Position numbers and translations under genes: made by a program. A DNA stretch of 64,000 nt from Pseudomonas fluorescens (lineage in GTDB: Bacteria > Pseudomonadota > Gammaproteobacteria > Pseudomonadales > Pseudomonadaceae), in assembly GCA_902825215.1 (NCBI GenBank), contig LR782234.1, forward strand, positions 3,348,001-3,412,000, read 5' to 3'. Numbering within the stretch: position 1 is the first letter of the stretch; every line of letters starts with the position of its first letter. Positions 43,401-52,983 of the stretch are shown here, piece after piece. The notes below the pieces were generated by a model. It saw only the letters and a program-made list of their open reading frames with translations. It did no database searches and was not told the origin of the DNA.

Positions 43401-44957
43401 ATGTCCGACTACCTGCTGCAAATGAACGGCATCGTCAAATCCTTCAACGGTGTCAAAGCGCTCAACGGCATCGACATCAAGGTCCGGCCCGGTGAGTGCG
43501 TTGGCCTGTGCGGTGAGAACGGTGCCGGCAAATCGACGCTGATGAAAATCCTCTCGGCGGTCTATCCGCATGGCACCTGGGACGGTGAAATCCTCTGGGA
43601 CGGGCAACCGCTGCGGGCGCAGTCGATCAGCGACACCGAAGCCGCCGGGATCGTCATCATTCACCAGGAACTGACTCTGGTGCCGGACCTCTCGGTCGCC
43701 GAAAACATCTTCATGGGCCATGAACTGACGCTGCCCGGCGGGCGCATGAACTACCCGGCGATGATCCACCGCGCCGAAGCGCTGATGCGCGAACTGAAAG
43801 TCCCGGACATGAACGTCTCGCTGCCGGTTTCCCAGTACGGCGGCGGTTACCAGCAACTGGTGGAAATCGCCAAAGCCCTGAACAAACAGGCGCGCCTGCT
43901 GATCCTCGACGAGCCCTCGTCGGCCCTGAGCCGTTCGGAAATCGAGGTGTTGCTGGACATCATCCGCGACCTCAAGGCCAAGGGCGTCGCTTGCGTGTAC
44001 ATCTCGCACAAGCTCGATGAAGTGGCCGCCGTCTGCGACACCATTGCGGTGATCCGCGACGGCAAACACATCGCCACCACCGCCATGGCCGACATGGACA
44101 TTGCGCAGATCATCACGCAAATGGTCGGCCGGGAAATGAGCAACCTCTACCCGTCCGAGCCGCACGAGATTGGCGAAGTGATTTTCGAAGCGCGGCATAT
44201 CACCTGCTATGACGTCGACAACCCCAAGCGCAAACGGGTCGACGATGTGTCGTTCGTGCTCAAGCGCGGCGAGATCCTCGGTATCGCCGGGCTGGTCGGT
44301 GCCGGCCGCACCGAACTGGTCACGGCCCTGTACGGCGCGTATCCCGGCCGCCATGAAGGCGAAGTCTGGCTCGACGGCCAGCCGATCGACACCGCCACGC
44401 CGCTGAAATCGATCCGCGCCGGCCTGTGCCTGGTGCCCGAAGACCGCAAGCGCCAGGGCATCATCCCTGACCTCGGCGTCGGCCAGAACATCACCCTCGC
44501 CGTGCTCGACAGTTATTCGAAACTCAGCCGCATCGATGCCGAGGCCGAGCTGGGCAGCATCGACCGGGAAATCTCACGCCTGCACCTGAAGACCGCCAGT
44601 CCGTTTCTGCCGATTACCAGCCTGTCCGGCGGCAACCAGCAAAAAGCCGTGCTGGCGAAAATGCTCCTGGCCAAGCCGCGGGTGCTGATTCTCGATGAGC
44701 CGACCCGCGGCGTCGACGTCGGCGCCAAGTACGAGATCTACAAATTGATGGGCGCGCTGGCGGCCGCCGGCGTGTCGATCATCATGGTCTCCTCGGAACT
44801 GGCCGAAGTGCTCGGCGTCTCCGACCGCGTGCTGGTGATCGGCGAAGGCCAGTTGCGCGGCGACTTCGTCAATCAGGATCTGACCCAGGAGCAGGTGCTC
44901 GCCGCCGCGCTCAGCCAGCCCGGCAGCCATAACAATAATGATCGGAAATCCGCGTAA
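43401..44957 (+). CDS. xylG: Xylose ABC transporter ATP-binding protein (two ATPase domains)
   Basis: A 518-residue sugar ABC ATPase with two nucleotide-binding halves. The first has a full Walker A (GENGAGKST near residue 36) and a Walker B ([11 protein letters not shown]). The second has the degenerate [11 protein letters not shown]alker A usual in this class, with intact LSGGNQQK and [11 protein letters not shown] motifs. It powers xylose import with XylH and XylF. It begins 168 bases after xylF, beyond the REP pair, and its stop directly abuts the xylH start. Confidence 0.95.
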   Translation: MSDYLLQMNGIVKSFNGVKALNGIDIKVRPGECVGLCGENGAGKSTLMKILSAVYPHGTWDGEILWDGQPLRAQSISDTEAAGIVIIHQELTLVPDLSVAENIFMGHELTLPGGRMNYPAMIHRAEALMRELKVPDMNVSLPVSQYGGGYQQLVEIAKALNKQARLLILDEPSSALSRSEIEVLLDIIRDLKAKGVACVYISHKLDEVAAVCDTIAVIRDGKHIATTAMADMDIAQIITQMVGREMSNLYPSEPHEIGEVIFEARHITCYDVDNPKRKRVDDVSFVLKRGEILGIAGLVGAGRTELVTALYGAYPGRHEGEVWLDGQPIDTATPLKSIRAGLCLVPEDRKRQGIIPDLGVGQNITLAVLDSYSKLSRIDAEAELGSIDREISRLHLKTASPFLPITSLSGGNQQKAVLAKMLLAKPRVLILDEPTRGVDVGAKYEIYKLMGALAAAGVSIIMVSSELAEVLGVSDRVLVIGEGQLRGDFVNQDLTQEQVLAAALSQPGSHNNNDRKSA

Positions 44958-46094
44958 ATGAATCAGGTCAAACAGCTGTTCACCCGCTACAAAATGCTCG
45001 CGCTGGTGTTCGCCGTGGTGCTGATCTGGCTGTTCTTCAGCTGGCAGACCGAGGGCGGCTTTCTCACCCCGCGCAACCTCTCCAACCTGCTGCGGCAAAT
45101 GTCGATCACCGGGATTCTCGCCTGCGGCATGGTGCTGGTGATCATCAGTGGCGAAATCGATCTGTCGGTCGGCTCATTGCTCGGCCTGCTCGGCGGCCTC
45201 GCGGCGATACTCGACGTGGTCTATCACATCCCGCTGCTGGCCAACCTCAGTCTGGTGGCGCTGTGCGGGCTGATGATCGGCCTCGGCAACGGCTACATGA
45301 CTGCGTACCTGCGCATTCCGTCATTCATCGTCGGGCTGGGCGGCATGCTGGCGTTTCGCGGGATCTTGCTGGGGATTACCGGCGGCACCACCATCGCCCC
45401 GGTGTCGCCGGAACTGGTCTACATCGGTCAGGGTTACCTGCCCCACGCCATGGGCACCGGGCTCGGTATTGTGCTGTTCGCGCTGACCGTATTCCTCACC
45501 TGGAGACAACGGCGCAATCGCGCCCTGCACGGCCTCGCCGCGCATTCATTGGCCCGTGACGTGATCCGCGTGTTGGTCATCGGCGCGGTGCTCGCCGGTT
45601 TCGTGCAGACGCTCAACAGCTACGATGGCATTCCCGTGCCAGTCCTGCTCCTGCTGGCCCTGCTCGGAGTGTTCAGCTACGTCACCAGCCAGACCGTATT
45701 CGGCCGCCGCGTCTATGCGGTGGGCAGCAACATGGAAGCGACGCGCCTGTCGGGCATCAACGTGCAAGCGGTCAAGCTGTGGATTTTCGGGATCATGGGC
45801 GTGATGTGCGCCCTCGCCGGCCTGGTCAACACCGCGCGCCTCGCCGCCGGCTCACCCTCGGCCGGCAGCATGGGCGAACTCGACGCCATCGCCGCCTGCT
45901 TTATCGGTGGCACCTCCATGCGCGGCGGCTCCGGCACGGTGTACGGCGCCCTGCTCGGCGCGCTGGTGATCACCAGCCTCGACAACGGCATGTCGATGCT
46001 CGACGTCGACAGTTACTGGCAGATGATCGTCAAGGGCAGCATTCTGGTGTTGGCGGTGTGGGTGGATGTGAGTACGCGCACGGGGCGGCGGTGA
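44958..46094 (+). CDS. xylH: Xylose ABC transporter permease
   Basis: A 378-residue inner membrane permease with about ten hydrophobic segments and the sugar-permease signature around EIDLSVGSLLGLLGG. The later conserved block AIAACFIGGTSMRGGSGTVY is also typical of XylH/RbsC proteins. It forms the xylose channel with XylG. It starts on the base after the xylG stop. A diverged copy of a dispersed repeat lies 30 bases beyond its stop. Confidence 0.94.
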   Translation: MNQVKQLFTRYKMLALVFAVVLIWLFFSWQTEGGFLTPRNLSNLLRQMSITGILACGMVLVIISGEIDLSVGSLLGLLGGLAAILDVVYHIPLLANLSLVALCGLMIGLGNGYMTAYLRIPSFIVGLGGMLAFRGILLGITGGTTIAPVSPELVYIGQGYLPHAMGTGLGIVLFALTVFLTWRQRRNRALHGLAAHSLARDVIRVLVIGAVLAGFVQTLNSYDGIPVPVLLLLALLGVFSYVTSQTVFGRRVYAVGSNMEATRLSGINVQAVKLWIFGIMGVMCALAGLVNTARLAAGSPSAGSMGELDAIAACFIGGTSMRGGSGTVYGALLGALVITSLDNGMSMLDVDSYWQMIVKGSILVLAVWVDVSTRTGRR

Positions 46095-46123
46095 GGTTCG
46101 GATCTCGTTGAGATTGGCAGGGA

Positions 46124-46164
46124 AGCCCCTCACCCTGGCCCTCTTCCGAGGGACAGGGAACTGA
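46124..46164. repeat. Diverged copy of the AGCCCCTCACCCT dispersed repeat
   Basis: AGCCCCTCACCCTGGCCCTC with the following CCGAGGGACAGGGAACTGA closely resembles the copy at 57222-57264. It contains a short CCCT/AGGG hairpin. It lies after xylH and before the convergent hydrolase gene. Confidence 0.6.
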
Positions 46165-46181
46165 TTCGGCGCACACGACGC

Positions 46182-47063
46182 TCACAAATGCCGCAACCGA
46201 TCCACCTGCCCCGGTGATCTCGCCGCCGCGTCAGACCCGGCGTGCATCGCCTGTTCCAACTCACGCGCATCATGGCTGCAATAGATTTTCACCGCCGCCC
46301 GCGCATCGGCGGCCAGTTCGCGCAGGCGTTGCTGGTTGTGCAAACGTGCGTGGCGGTCGCTGTCCATCATGCATTGATACAGGCGCATGCCCGGTGGGCA
46401 GCGGCGTTTCGGCTGGTGGATTTCATCGTGGTGGAAATACGCGTCGCCGGCGTGCAGTTGCCAACCGTCGGCGGTGCGCAGGGCAATGCCGGTGTGGCCA
46501 AGGGTGTGGCCGCTGAGCGGCACCAGCAGGATGTCTTCTTCCTCGGCGCCGAGCACGGCGCGCACCGAATCGAATCCGAACCAGGTGTCGCCCTGCGGCG
46601 CGTACAGCTCCCAGCCTTCGACGTCGCGCCATTGTGCCGGGACAAAGCGCCGCCGTTCGATCCAGTCACTGGCCGAACGGGCAGGTTGCAGTTCCTGCTG
46701 CATGACGTGCACCCGTGCCCGGGGGAAATCCTGCAAGGCGCCGGCGTGATCGAAATCCAGGTGGGTCAGGAGGATATGGCGTACGTCGTTGGCGTCGAAG
46801 CCCAGCCGGCGGATCTGCTCCAGCGCGGTGAAGCGGTGCTCGAGACGGATGTTGTTCAGCGTGCGAAAAAAGCGGCTCAGGCGTTGCGGATGCTGGACGT
46901 CCTGCTGGCCGAAACCGGTGTCGACCAAAATCAGGCCATTAGTCGCGGTTTCGATCAGCAGGCAGTGGCACACCACCGACGCCGTCAGGCCGCGACTGTA
47001 GCCGTCGAACAACGCGCCGCCCAACGGGCACATACAGCCGCAATTCAAATGATGCACACGCAT
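46182..47063 (-). CDS. MBL-fold metallo-hydrolase
   Basis: A 293-residue metallo-beta-lactamase-fold protein. The zinc motif HLDFDH is at 101-106, with further ligands likely in SGHTLGHTG and in the Asp and His of HAGDAYFHH. The layout (ETATNGLILVDTGFGQQDVQ near 38-57) resembles the lactonase-like branch, which includes AHL lactonases, but the substrate cannot be assigned. The N-terminus is Cys-rich (CGCMCPLGG at 8-16). It is convergent with xylH and divergent from the small gene at 47293. Confidence 0.88.
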   Translation of the reverse strand: MRVHHLNCGCMCPLGGALFDGYSRGLTASVVCHCLLIETATNGLILVDTGFGQQDVQHPQRLSRFFRTLNNIRLEHRFTALEQIRRLGFDANDVRHILLTHLDFDHAGALQDFPRARVHVMQQELQPARSASDWIERRRFVPAQWRDVEGWELYAPQGDTWFGFDSVRAVLGAEEEDILLVPLSGHTLGHTGIALRTADGWQLHAGDAYFHHDEIHQPKRRCPPGMRLYQCMMDSDRHARLHNQQRLRELAADARAAVKIYCSHDARELEQAMHAGSDAAARSPGQVDRLRHL

Positions 47064-47292
47064 GTTTTACCTCCCTCGCGCCGGGCGCGCTGCCAAACCG
47101 TTATGCGAGGTTGACCCGGCGTGAGCGGCCGCTGCTCGCATGAAGCGACGTATGGCACGGCGAGCGCTGCGCTTGGGCAGTTGGAGGGAACAACCGCCCG
47201 TCTTCAGCGTCATCACTGAAAGCACCGGGCGTTTATCCGCCGCGTCAGCAAACTCAAACAGTCACCCAGCCCGCATCAAAAGGACGGCCACC

Positions 47293-47517
47293 ATGTTCGA
47301 TAAGCCCCGCTACATCGTCAGCTTCATCCTCGACAACCAGCCGCAGAGCCGCACCCTGGAAAAGGACCTGGACGGCCTCGATCCGCAGCAGGCGGAAGCC
47401 GTGCTCAGGCAGACATTCCCCGAACTCAAGGACGCCCGCCTGAGTGACGTGCAGGTGCAAAAAAGGACCAAGCCTGACGAGGGCGACAATGTCCCGGGAC
47501 ACTACCAGCAGCCGTAA
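47293..47517 (+). CDS. Small conserved hypothetical protein
   Basis: A 74-residue protein opening MFDKPRYIVSFILDNQPQSR, with a predicted alternation of strand and helix and a charged C-terminus. AAAGGACGG lies before the ATG at 47293; an earlier in-frame start at 47140 would sit in non-coding-looking sequence. It is encoded 36 bases before the GH13 alpha-glucosidase gene and is probably co-transcribed with it. No function is recognised. Confidence 0.7.
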   Translation: MFDKPRYIVSFILDNQPQSRTLEKDLDGLDPQQAEAVLRQTFPELKDARLSDVQVQKRTKPDEGDNVPGHYQQP

Positions 47518-47553
47518 GCCAACGCGTGTCAAAGCACATTCAAGGAGAGGACC

Positions 47554-49101
47554 ATGTCCGCTACGCAGAATTTGACATGGTGGAAAAACGTCGCGATTTA
47601 TCAGGTCTATCCGCGCTCGTTTGCCGACGGCAACGGTGACGGCATCGGCGATCTGCCGGGGCTGATCGCGCGGCTCGATTACCTCAAGGCGCTGGGGGTT
47701 GGCGCGTTGTGGTTGTCGCCGGTGTATCCGTCGCCGATGTGCGACGCCGGTTACGACATATGCGATTACACCGACATCGACCCGCTGTTTGGGCGCTTGG
47801 CCGATCTCGATCAGCTGATTGCCGAGGCGCACAAGCGTGGCCTCAAACTGCTGATGGATTTTGTGCCCAATCACACCTCGGACCAGCATCCGTGGTTCAT
47901 CGAATCGCGCGCCAGCCGCGACAACCCCAAGCGCGACTGGTACCTCTGGCGCGACCAGCCGAACAACTGGCGCGCGTCGATCGATGGCGGCAGCGCCTGG
48001 ACCTGGGATGAAGGCAGTCAGCAATACTATCTGCACTTCTTCCTGCCGCAGCAGCCCGACCTCAACTGGCATAACCCGCAAGTCGTCGAGGCCATGCACA
48101 ACGTACTGAAGTTCTGGCTGGACCGTGGCGTCGATGGCTTTCGCATCGATGTGGTGCATTGTGTCGGCAAGGACCCGACCTTCGCCGATGACCCGCGCTG
48201 CATGGCCGGCGAGACCATGGTGCAGATCAACGATCAGCCCTACAGCCATGAAGTCCTGCGTGGCTTGCGTCGGTTGGTGGACCATTACCCCGGCGACCGC
48301 GTGTTGATCGGTGAAGTGAATATCCGCTCGACCGCACGGGTGGCGGCGTATTACGGCGCCAGTGATGAATTGCACATGTCGTTCAACTTCCCGCCACTGG
48401 ATGCGCCGTGGGACCCGGTGGTGTTTCGCCTGTGCATCCGTGAAGTCGAACGTTGCCTGGGCGAGCAATCGGCGTGGCCGACCTGGGCCTTGTCCAACCA
48501 CGACAACAGCCGCATCCGCAGCCGTTACGGCGGCTCGCTGGCGCGCACCAACGCAGCGGCGGTGATGCTATTGAGTCTGCGCGGTACGCCGTTCATCTTT
48601 CAGGGCGACGAACTGGCGCTGGAGGACACCCAGGTCAACGCGCAAACCCGCGTCGACCCCGGTGGACGCGACGGCAGCCGGGCGCCGCTACCGTGGCTGG
48701 CGCAGGCGCCGCACGGCTGGTCGGGTAAAGCGCCATGGCTGCCCTTCCCGCCAGAAGCCGAAGCGCTGGCGGTGGAGACTCAGGAGGCGGCCAGCGACTC
48801 CACGCTCAATCTGTACCGGCGTCTGCTGCATTGCCGCCGCGAGAGCGCAGCCTTGCGCCTCGGCGACTGGCAAGAGTTGCCCTCGCACCCACAACTATTG
48901 GCTTATCGGCGCCATTGCGAGGATGACGAGCGGATTGTCTGCGTCAACTTCGACGAGGCCGAGCATGCCTTTGTGTTGACCGGCGAGTGGGTCGTCGAAG
49001 TGGCCAGTGATCGCCACGGCGAGGACCAGCCGTTCGCCGGCCTCGTCGCCGCGCAGCAAGCGCTGATTCTGCGTCGAAAAGGAACTGCCCATGAGCGCTG
49101 A
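47554..49101 (+). CDS. GH13 alpha-glucosidase (oligo-1,6-glucosidase type)
   Basis: A 515-residue glycoside hydrolase family 13 enzyme with the (beta/alpha)8 barrel. The nucleophile Asp199 (GFRIDVVH), acid/base Glu254 (LIGEVN) and stabilising Asp317 (SNHDNSR) are all present. QPDLNWHNP and NGDGIGDLPGL are typical of alpha-glucosidases acting on short oligosaccharides. No signal peptide, so it is cytoplasmic. GGAGAGG precedes the ATG. It overlaps the next GH13 gene by 11 bases, and the two should be translationally coupled. The likely substrates are maltose-, isomaltose- or trehalose-derived glucosides; which is not decidable here. Confidence 0.93.
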   Translation: MSATQNLTWWKNVAIYQVYPRSFADGNGDGIGDLPGLIARLDYLKALGVGALWLSPVYPSPMCDAGYDICDYTDIDPLFGRLADLDQLIAEAHKRGLKLLMDFVPNHTSDQHPWFIESRASRDNPKRDWYLWRDQPNNWRASIDGGSAWTWDEGSQQYYLHFFLPQQPDLNWHNPQVVEAMHNVLKFWLDRGVDGFRIDVVHCVGKDPTFADDPRCMAGETMVQINDQPYSHEVLRGLRRLVDHYPGDRVLIGEVNIRSTARVAAYYGASDELHMSFNFPPLDAPWDPVVFRLCIREVERCLGEQSAWPTWALSNHDNSRIRSRYGGSLARTNAAAVMLLSLRGTPFIFQGDELALEDTQVNAQTRVDPGGRDGSRAPLPWLAQAPHGWSGKAPWLPFPPEAEALAVETQEAASDSTLNLYRRLLHCRRESAALRLGDWQELPSHPQLLAYRRHCEDDERIVCVNFDEAEHAFVLTGEWVVEVASDRHGEDQPFAGLVAAQQALILRRKGTAHER

Positions 49102-50713
49102 ATGGCCGCATACCACGGTGATTTATCAAGTTGACCCGTCGCAGTTTTTCGACGGCAATGACGATGGCTGCGGTGACCTGGCCGGCATTGTTGAACGTCT
49201 CGATCACCTGTGCTCGTTAGGCGTCGGCGCGCTGTGGTTGCTGCCGATTTTCGGCTCGCCGTTTCGCGATTGCGGCTATGACGTCAGCGATCATCAGGCC
49301 GTAGAACCGCGCTTCGGCAGCGAAGCGGATTTTCGCCGGCTGATCGACGCGGCCAACCAGCGCGGCATACGGGTGATCATGGAACTGGTGCTGCAACACA
49401 CCAGCGACCAACACCCGTGGTTTCAGCAGGCGCGGCGGGATCGCCACAGCCGCTATCGCGACTATTACATCTGGTCGGACCAACCGGTGGACGATGGCAA
49501 CCAGCCGATCTTTCCCGGCGTGGAGGACAGCATCTGGCACTGGGACGAACAGGCCGGGCAGTTCTACCGGCATCTGTTTTACCGGCACGAGCCGGACCTG
49601 AATTTGCAGAACCCGGCAGTGATTGCCGAAATCGAACAGATCATCAGCCACTGGCTGCGCCTGGGCGTTGCCGGGTTTCGTCTGGACGCCGCGTCCCACG
49701 CGGTGGAACAGGCCGGTGGCGGCGAGGAAGAACGCGGTGTGTGGCTGCTCGAACAGTTGGCGGCGCATGCACGGTCGATCAACCCGGAATGCCTGCTGAT
49801 GGGTGAAGTCGATGTCGAGCCGCAGCGCTTTCAGCACTATTTCGGCAGTGGCAATCGCCTGCAACTGGCGCTGGATTTCTGGATGAACAATCACTTGTTT
49901 TTAGCCTTGGCCCGCGAGCGCGCCGAACCGCTGCTGCGCGCGCTGCGTCAGCGCCCGCAAGCCCCGGACGGCGCCGGTTATGCGGTGTGGCTGCGCAACC
50001 ATGACGAGCTGGATCTGGAACGCCTGAGCCCGGCCGAGCGCGAGGAAGTCATGCAGGTGTTTGCCCCGCAAGAGGACATGCGTGTCTATGGCCGTGGCAT
50101 CCGTCGACGCTTGGCACCTATGCTCAATGGCGACGTGCGACATCAGGCTTTGGCGCAGGCGCTGCTGGCGTCATTGCCGGGCACGCCAATCATTCGTTTT
50201 GGCGAGGAAATCGGCATGGGCGATGACCTGCGCCGGCGCGAACGCCTTGCCGTACGCACGCCGATGCAATGGAGCGCTGAGATCAACGGTGGCTTTTCCC
50301 GGGCGGATCAAGCGAAGCTGCCGGCGCCGCTGATCAACGACGGACCGTTCAGCTATCAGCGGGTGAACGTTGCGGCGCAGCAAGACGATCCCGAGTCTTT
50401 GCTCGCGCGCTGTCAGGCGATCTTTCAGCTGCGGGCGCAGCTCGGCGAAATCGGCTGGGGCGCCTCTGAGCCCCTTGCGCAGGCGCACCCGGCGGTGTTT
50501 GCCATGCGCCATGTCGGCGCAGCGACCACCGTTGTGCTGGCTAACCTCAGTCGGCAAGCGGTCACGCTCGATCGCGCGTTGAACAAAGAATTGGAAGGTT
50601 TCGAGCAGGTCCTCGCGGACGGCATCTATCCCTCGCCCGTCAGCGCAACCGAGGCGCTGACACTGAACGGCTTCGGCTACCGCTGGTTTCGCCGCAGCGT
50701 TTCAAAACCATAA
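49091..50713 (+). CDS. GH13 trehalose-synthase-like protein
   Basis: A 540-residue GH13 protein. Asp199 (GFRLDAASH), Glu239 (LMGEVDVEP) and Asp305 (RNHDELDLE) match the catalytic triad. The stretch after it (SPAEREEVMQVF, then RMRVYGRGIRRRLAPML-like sequence) is characteristic of TreS, the maltose/trehalose isomerase, and its relatives. It lacks the maltokinase extension of some TreS proteins. The expected activity is glucosyl transfer or isomerisation on disaccharides. Its start lies inside the alpha-glucosidase gene and its stop overlaps the convergent SDR gene's stop by 12 bases. Confidence 0.88.
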   Translation: MSAEWPHTTVIYQVDPSQFFDGNDDGCGDLAGIVERLDHLCSLGVGALWLLPIFGSPFRDCGYDVSDHQAVEPRFGSEADFRRLIDAANQRGIRVIMELVLQHTSDQHPWFQQARRDRHSRYRDYYIWSDQPVDDGNQPIFPGVEDSIWHWDEQAGQFYRHLFYRHEPDLNLQNPAVIAEIEQIISHWLRLGVAGFRLDAASHAVEQAGGGEEERGVWLLEQLAAHARSINPECLLMGEVDVEPQRFQHYFGSGNRLQLALDFWMNNHLFLALARERAEPLLRALRQRPQAPDGAGYAVWLRNHDELDLERLSPAEREEVMQVFAPQEDMRVYGRGIRRRLAPMLNGDVRHQALAQALLASLPGTPIIRFGEEIGMGDDLRRRERLAVRTPMQWSAEINGGFSRADQAKLPAPLINDGPFSYQRVNVAAQQDDPESLLARCQAIFQLRAQLGEIGWGASEPLAQAHPAVFAMRHVGAATTVVLANLSRQAVTLDRALNKELEGFEQVLADGIYPSPVSATEALTLNGFGYRWFRRSVSKP

Positions 50714-51688
50714 CAACACCAGCGCGCCGACCACTGCCAGCGCCGCTGCCAATGCCGACACCTGGGTCGAGGTCAGCGCCAGCGCGCTGTCGCGAGATCG
50801 CCCGACAAAGCGTCCGCGCGCGCGGTGCAGGTCGCCACTCAGCGGTTGATGGAGGTTGTCGCCGTGCTCGCCGCTATCCTCCTCCTGGCTCATCTGCCCC
50901 GAATAGCATTGGCGCGCGAGCAGGCGGTCGAGCAGCCCCGGAATCAGGCAACTGCCGACAATCGCCTTGATGCTCGCCATGCCCAGCCACAACTCGCGCG
51001 GCGGGCGCTGGATGACGCTGAAGATCGCCCGCGCGGCGACGTCCGGGTCGTGAATCGGCGGCACCGGTTGCGGGCGTTTTTCCAGTTTGTTGCGCGCCCA
51101 ATCAAACTGCGGCGTGTTGATCGCTGGCAACTGCACCATGCACACGCGAATGCGGCTGCGCTCGTGCAGCAGTTCGCAACGCAACGCATCGGTGAAACCG
51201 CGCACGGCGAACTTGGCCGCGCAATAGGCCGACTGCAGCGGAATTGCCCGATAGGCCAGCGCCGAGCCGACCTGAATAATCAAGCCTTTGTCGCGCGGCC
51301 GCATCAAGCGCAACGCCGCCAACGTGCCGTGGACAGTGCCGAGATAAGTCACTTCGGTGACACGACGGATTTCCTCTGCAGTAAGCTTCTCGATCGGTGA
51401 AAACACCGTGACCATGGCTGAATTGACCCAGATCTGCAGCGGCCCCAGTTCCGCTTCCAGCGCAATGGCCGCCGCTTCCAGCGCTTGCGCATCAGCGACA
51501 TCGACGCTGATCGCCTTCACTGCCTGACCGTATTGCGCCAGCTCTTCACGCGTCGACTCCAGCCCGGCCTCATCGCGTGCGAGCAAGCCGATGCGGTAAC
51601 CGGCGGCGGCGAAACGATGGGCCGTCGCGCGCCCCACGCCAGCGCTGGCGCCGCAGATCACCACCAGCCCCTTGCTTTGCTGATCCAT
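50702..51688 (-). CDS. SDR family oxidoreductase with C-terminal membrane anchor
   Basis: A 328-residue short-chain dehydrogenase. The cofactor motif GASAGVG is at about 13-19, and the Ser and YCAAK active-site segments follow (VGSALAYRAI then SAYCAAK). Beyond the usual 250 residues there is a charged linker and a final hydrophobic stretch (about 310-328, ALAAALAVVGALVLLWF) that should anchor it in the membrane. The start at 51688 has GGAGGAG upstream, giving MDQQSKGLVVI. It is in series with the small gene and the cheB-like gene upstream. Substrate unknown. Confidence 0.88.
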   Translation of the reverse strand: MDQQSKGLVVICGASAGVGRATAHRFAAAGYRIGLLARDEAGLESTREELAQYGQAVKAISVDVADAQALEAAAIALEAELGPLQIWVNSAMVTVFSPIEKLTAEEIRRVTEVTYLGTVHGTLAALRLMRPRDKGLIIQVGSALAYRAIPLQSAYCAAKFAVRGFTDALRCELLHERSRIRVCMVQLPAINTPQFDWARNKLEKRPQPVPPIHDPDVAARAIFSVIQRPPRELWLGMASIKAIVGSCLIPGLLDRLLARQCYSGQMSQEEDSGEHGDNLHQPLSGDLHRARGRFVGRSRDSALALTSTQVSALAAALAVVGALVLLWF

Positions 51689-51707
51689 GCTTGCTCCTCC
51701 CGGCAGA

Positions 51708-51956
51708 CTAGAACTTCGGCACATCGCCGGTGGCTTCGGCCAGCGTTGCCAGGGCCTCTTCCATACTGGCGATGTTGTCTTGCAGTTTTTCGAACACCAG
51801 ATCGAACGCGCCGTCGACGTCCATCGTCTGCTGCCCACGCAGCGTGGCGCTGCCCTCCTCGATTTCGCGCAACGTATTTACGCTCTCGCGCAGGCTGAGT
51901 AATTGCTCGAAGATGCTTGCGACCTGGGCCTTGCTGTCAGCGCTCATGATTGCCAT
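51708..51956 (-). CDS. Small coiled-coil-like hypothetical protein
   Basis: About 82 residues, largely helical and rich in Glu, Leu and Ala, with heptad-like spacing around VASIFEQLLSLRESVNTL. The start at 51956 (MAIMSADSKAQ) is preferred since GAGG lies five bases before it; 51977 and 51947 are alternatives. It begins 14 bases after the cheB-like gene and ends 19 bases before the SDR gene, so the three probably form one transcript. Function unknown. Confidence 0.68.
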   Translation of the reverse strand: MAIMSADSKAQVASIFEQLLSLRESVNTLREIEEGSATLRGQQTMDVDGAFDLVFEKLQDNIASMEEALATLAEATGDVPKF

Positions 51957-51969
51957 CCGGACCTCGTCA

Positions 51970-52983
51970 TCATTCAACCGAACGCAAGTTCGTCAGTAGG
52001 CTGCGCAACGTGTCCTTGTGGCTTTCCAGACCTTCGCTGGTCATTTCGTATTCCTTCAATGCGCTGGTACGGCCGTGGTCCTTGCTGCTCTGAATCAGCC
52101 GCCCCAACAGCAACTGCTTCTCGTGCAAGGCGCGAATCGCCACCCACAGTGCTTCTTCGACGGTTTCATTCTGCGCCTCGAACAAGGCGCGACTGGTGTA
52201 GGCGTGGCCGGTGTGGCAGCGATAACGCGGCGGCGTCTCGCCGACTTGCCACAGCGCGCCGCCACATTCCGGGCAGGACATTCCGGCGACCTTGCCGACC
52301 GCATCCAGCGCATAGGCGCCGCCGCGACTGAGGTTTTCGGTGAGGTCGTTCTCCGTTGCGAAAGGCTCGATGCGTGGCGGCAGCTCAGACGAATGAGCGC
52401 CGTCAGCCCGTTGCCGGACCGCCTGGACCAACGCCGTGCCCAGCGTGTTCAGCGGCAGGCACACATCCACTTGCACATGCCGCAGCGCATTACGCGGCAT
52501 CGACGGCGCTTCGGCGGTGTCCGGGTCCTGCACGAATACCTGACCACCATAAGCTTTGATCGCTTGCAGCCCGACCACGCCGTCATCCAGCTCGCCGGTC
52601 AGCAGCACGCCAATGGCTCTGTCACCGTAACTGGTCGCCGCCGAGCGAAACATCGGGTCGATGGCCGGGCGCGCATGGTTTTCCTTGGCGCTGCGCACCA
52701 GTTGCAGCGTGTCGCGCTTGATCAGCAAGTGCTTGTCCGGCGGTGCGATGTACACGCAGCCATTGGCTGGCCTGGCGCCGCTTGCGGCGAAACCAATATC
52801 GAGCGACAAGGTGTGCGTCAGCAGGCTCGGCAGCAGGCTCGGCTGATCGCCGATGTGCATGGTGATGAACACCGCCGCTGGCAAATCCCGTGGAAACTGC
52901 TCCAGCAGCACGCGCAATGCGGCCAGTCCACCGCTGGAAACGCCAATGACGATGATCTGTTCGACCGGCTTGTGTTGATTCAT
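51970..52983 (-). CDS. Stand-alone CheB-type methylesterase with C-terminal zinc-ribbon-like region
   Basis: A 337-residue protein whose first 185 residues form a CheB catalytic domain: Ser in GVSSGGL (about 16), His in TMHIG (about 43) and Asp in TGELDDG (about 135). There is no receiver domain. The second half has CPECGG and CHTGH (a CX2C...CX2H arrangement near 235-260) and a helical tail. CheB domains demethylate chemoreceptors; lacking a receiver and a chemotaxis neighbourhood, this one may have another target or be regulated differently. It is first in a three-gene set and divergent from the M42 peptidase gene. Confidence 0.88.
   Translation of the reverse strand: MNQHKPVEQIIVIGVSSGGLAALRVLLEQFPRDLPAAVFITMHIGDQPSLLPSLLTHTLSLDIGFAASGARPANGCVYIAPPDKHLLIKRDTLQLVRSAKENHARPAIDPMFRSAATSYGDRAIGVLLTGELDDGVVGLQAIKAYGGQVFVQDPDTAEAPSMPRNALRHVQVDVCLPLNTLGTALVQAVRQRADGAHSSELPPRIEPFATENDLTENLSRGGAYALDAVGKVAGMSCPECGGALWQVGETPPRYRCHTGHAYTSRALFEAQNETVEEALWVAIRALHEKQLLLGRLIQSSKDHGRTSALKEYEMTSEGLESHKDTLRSLLTNLRSVE

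Noticed and set aside
42189..44354. A 721-codon minus-strand frame across xylF and xylG
   Set aside because: It is opposite two well-conserved transporter genes and spans the REP pair; no protein family is recognisable.
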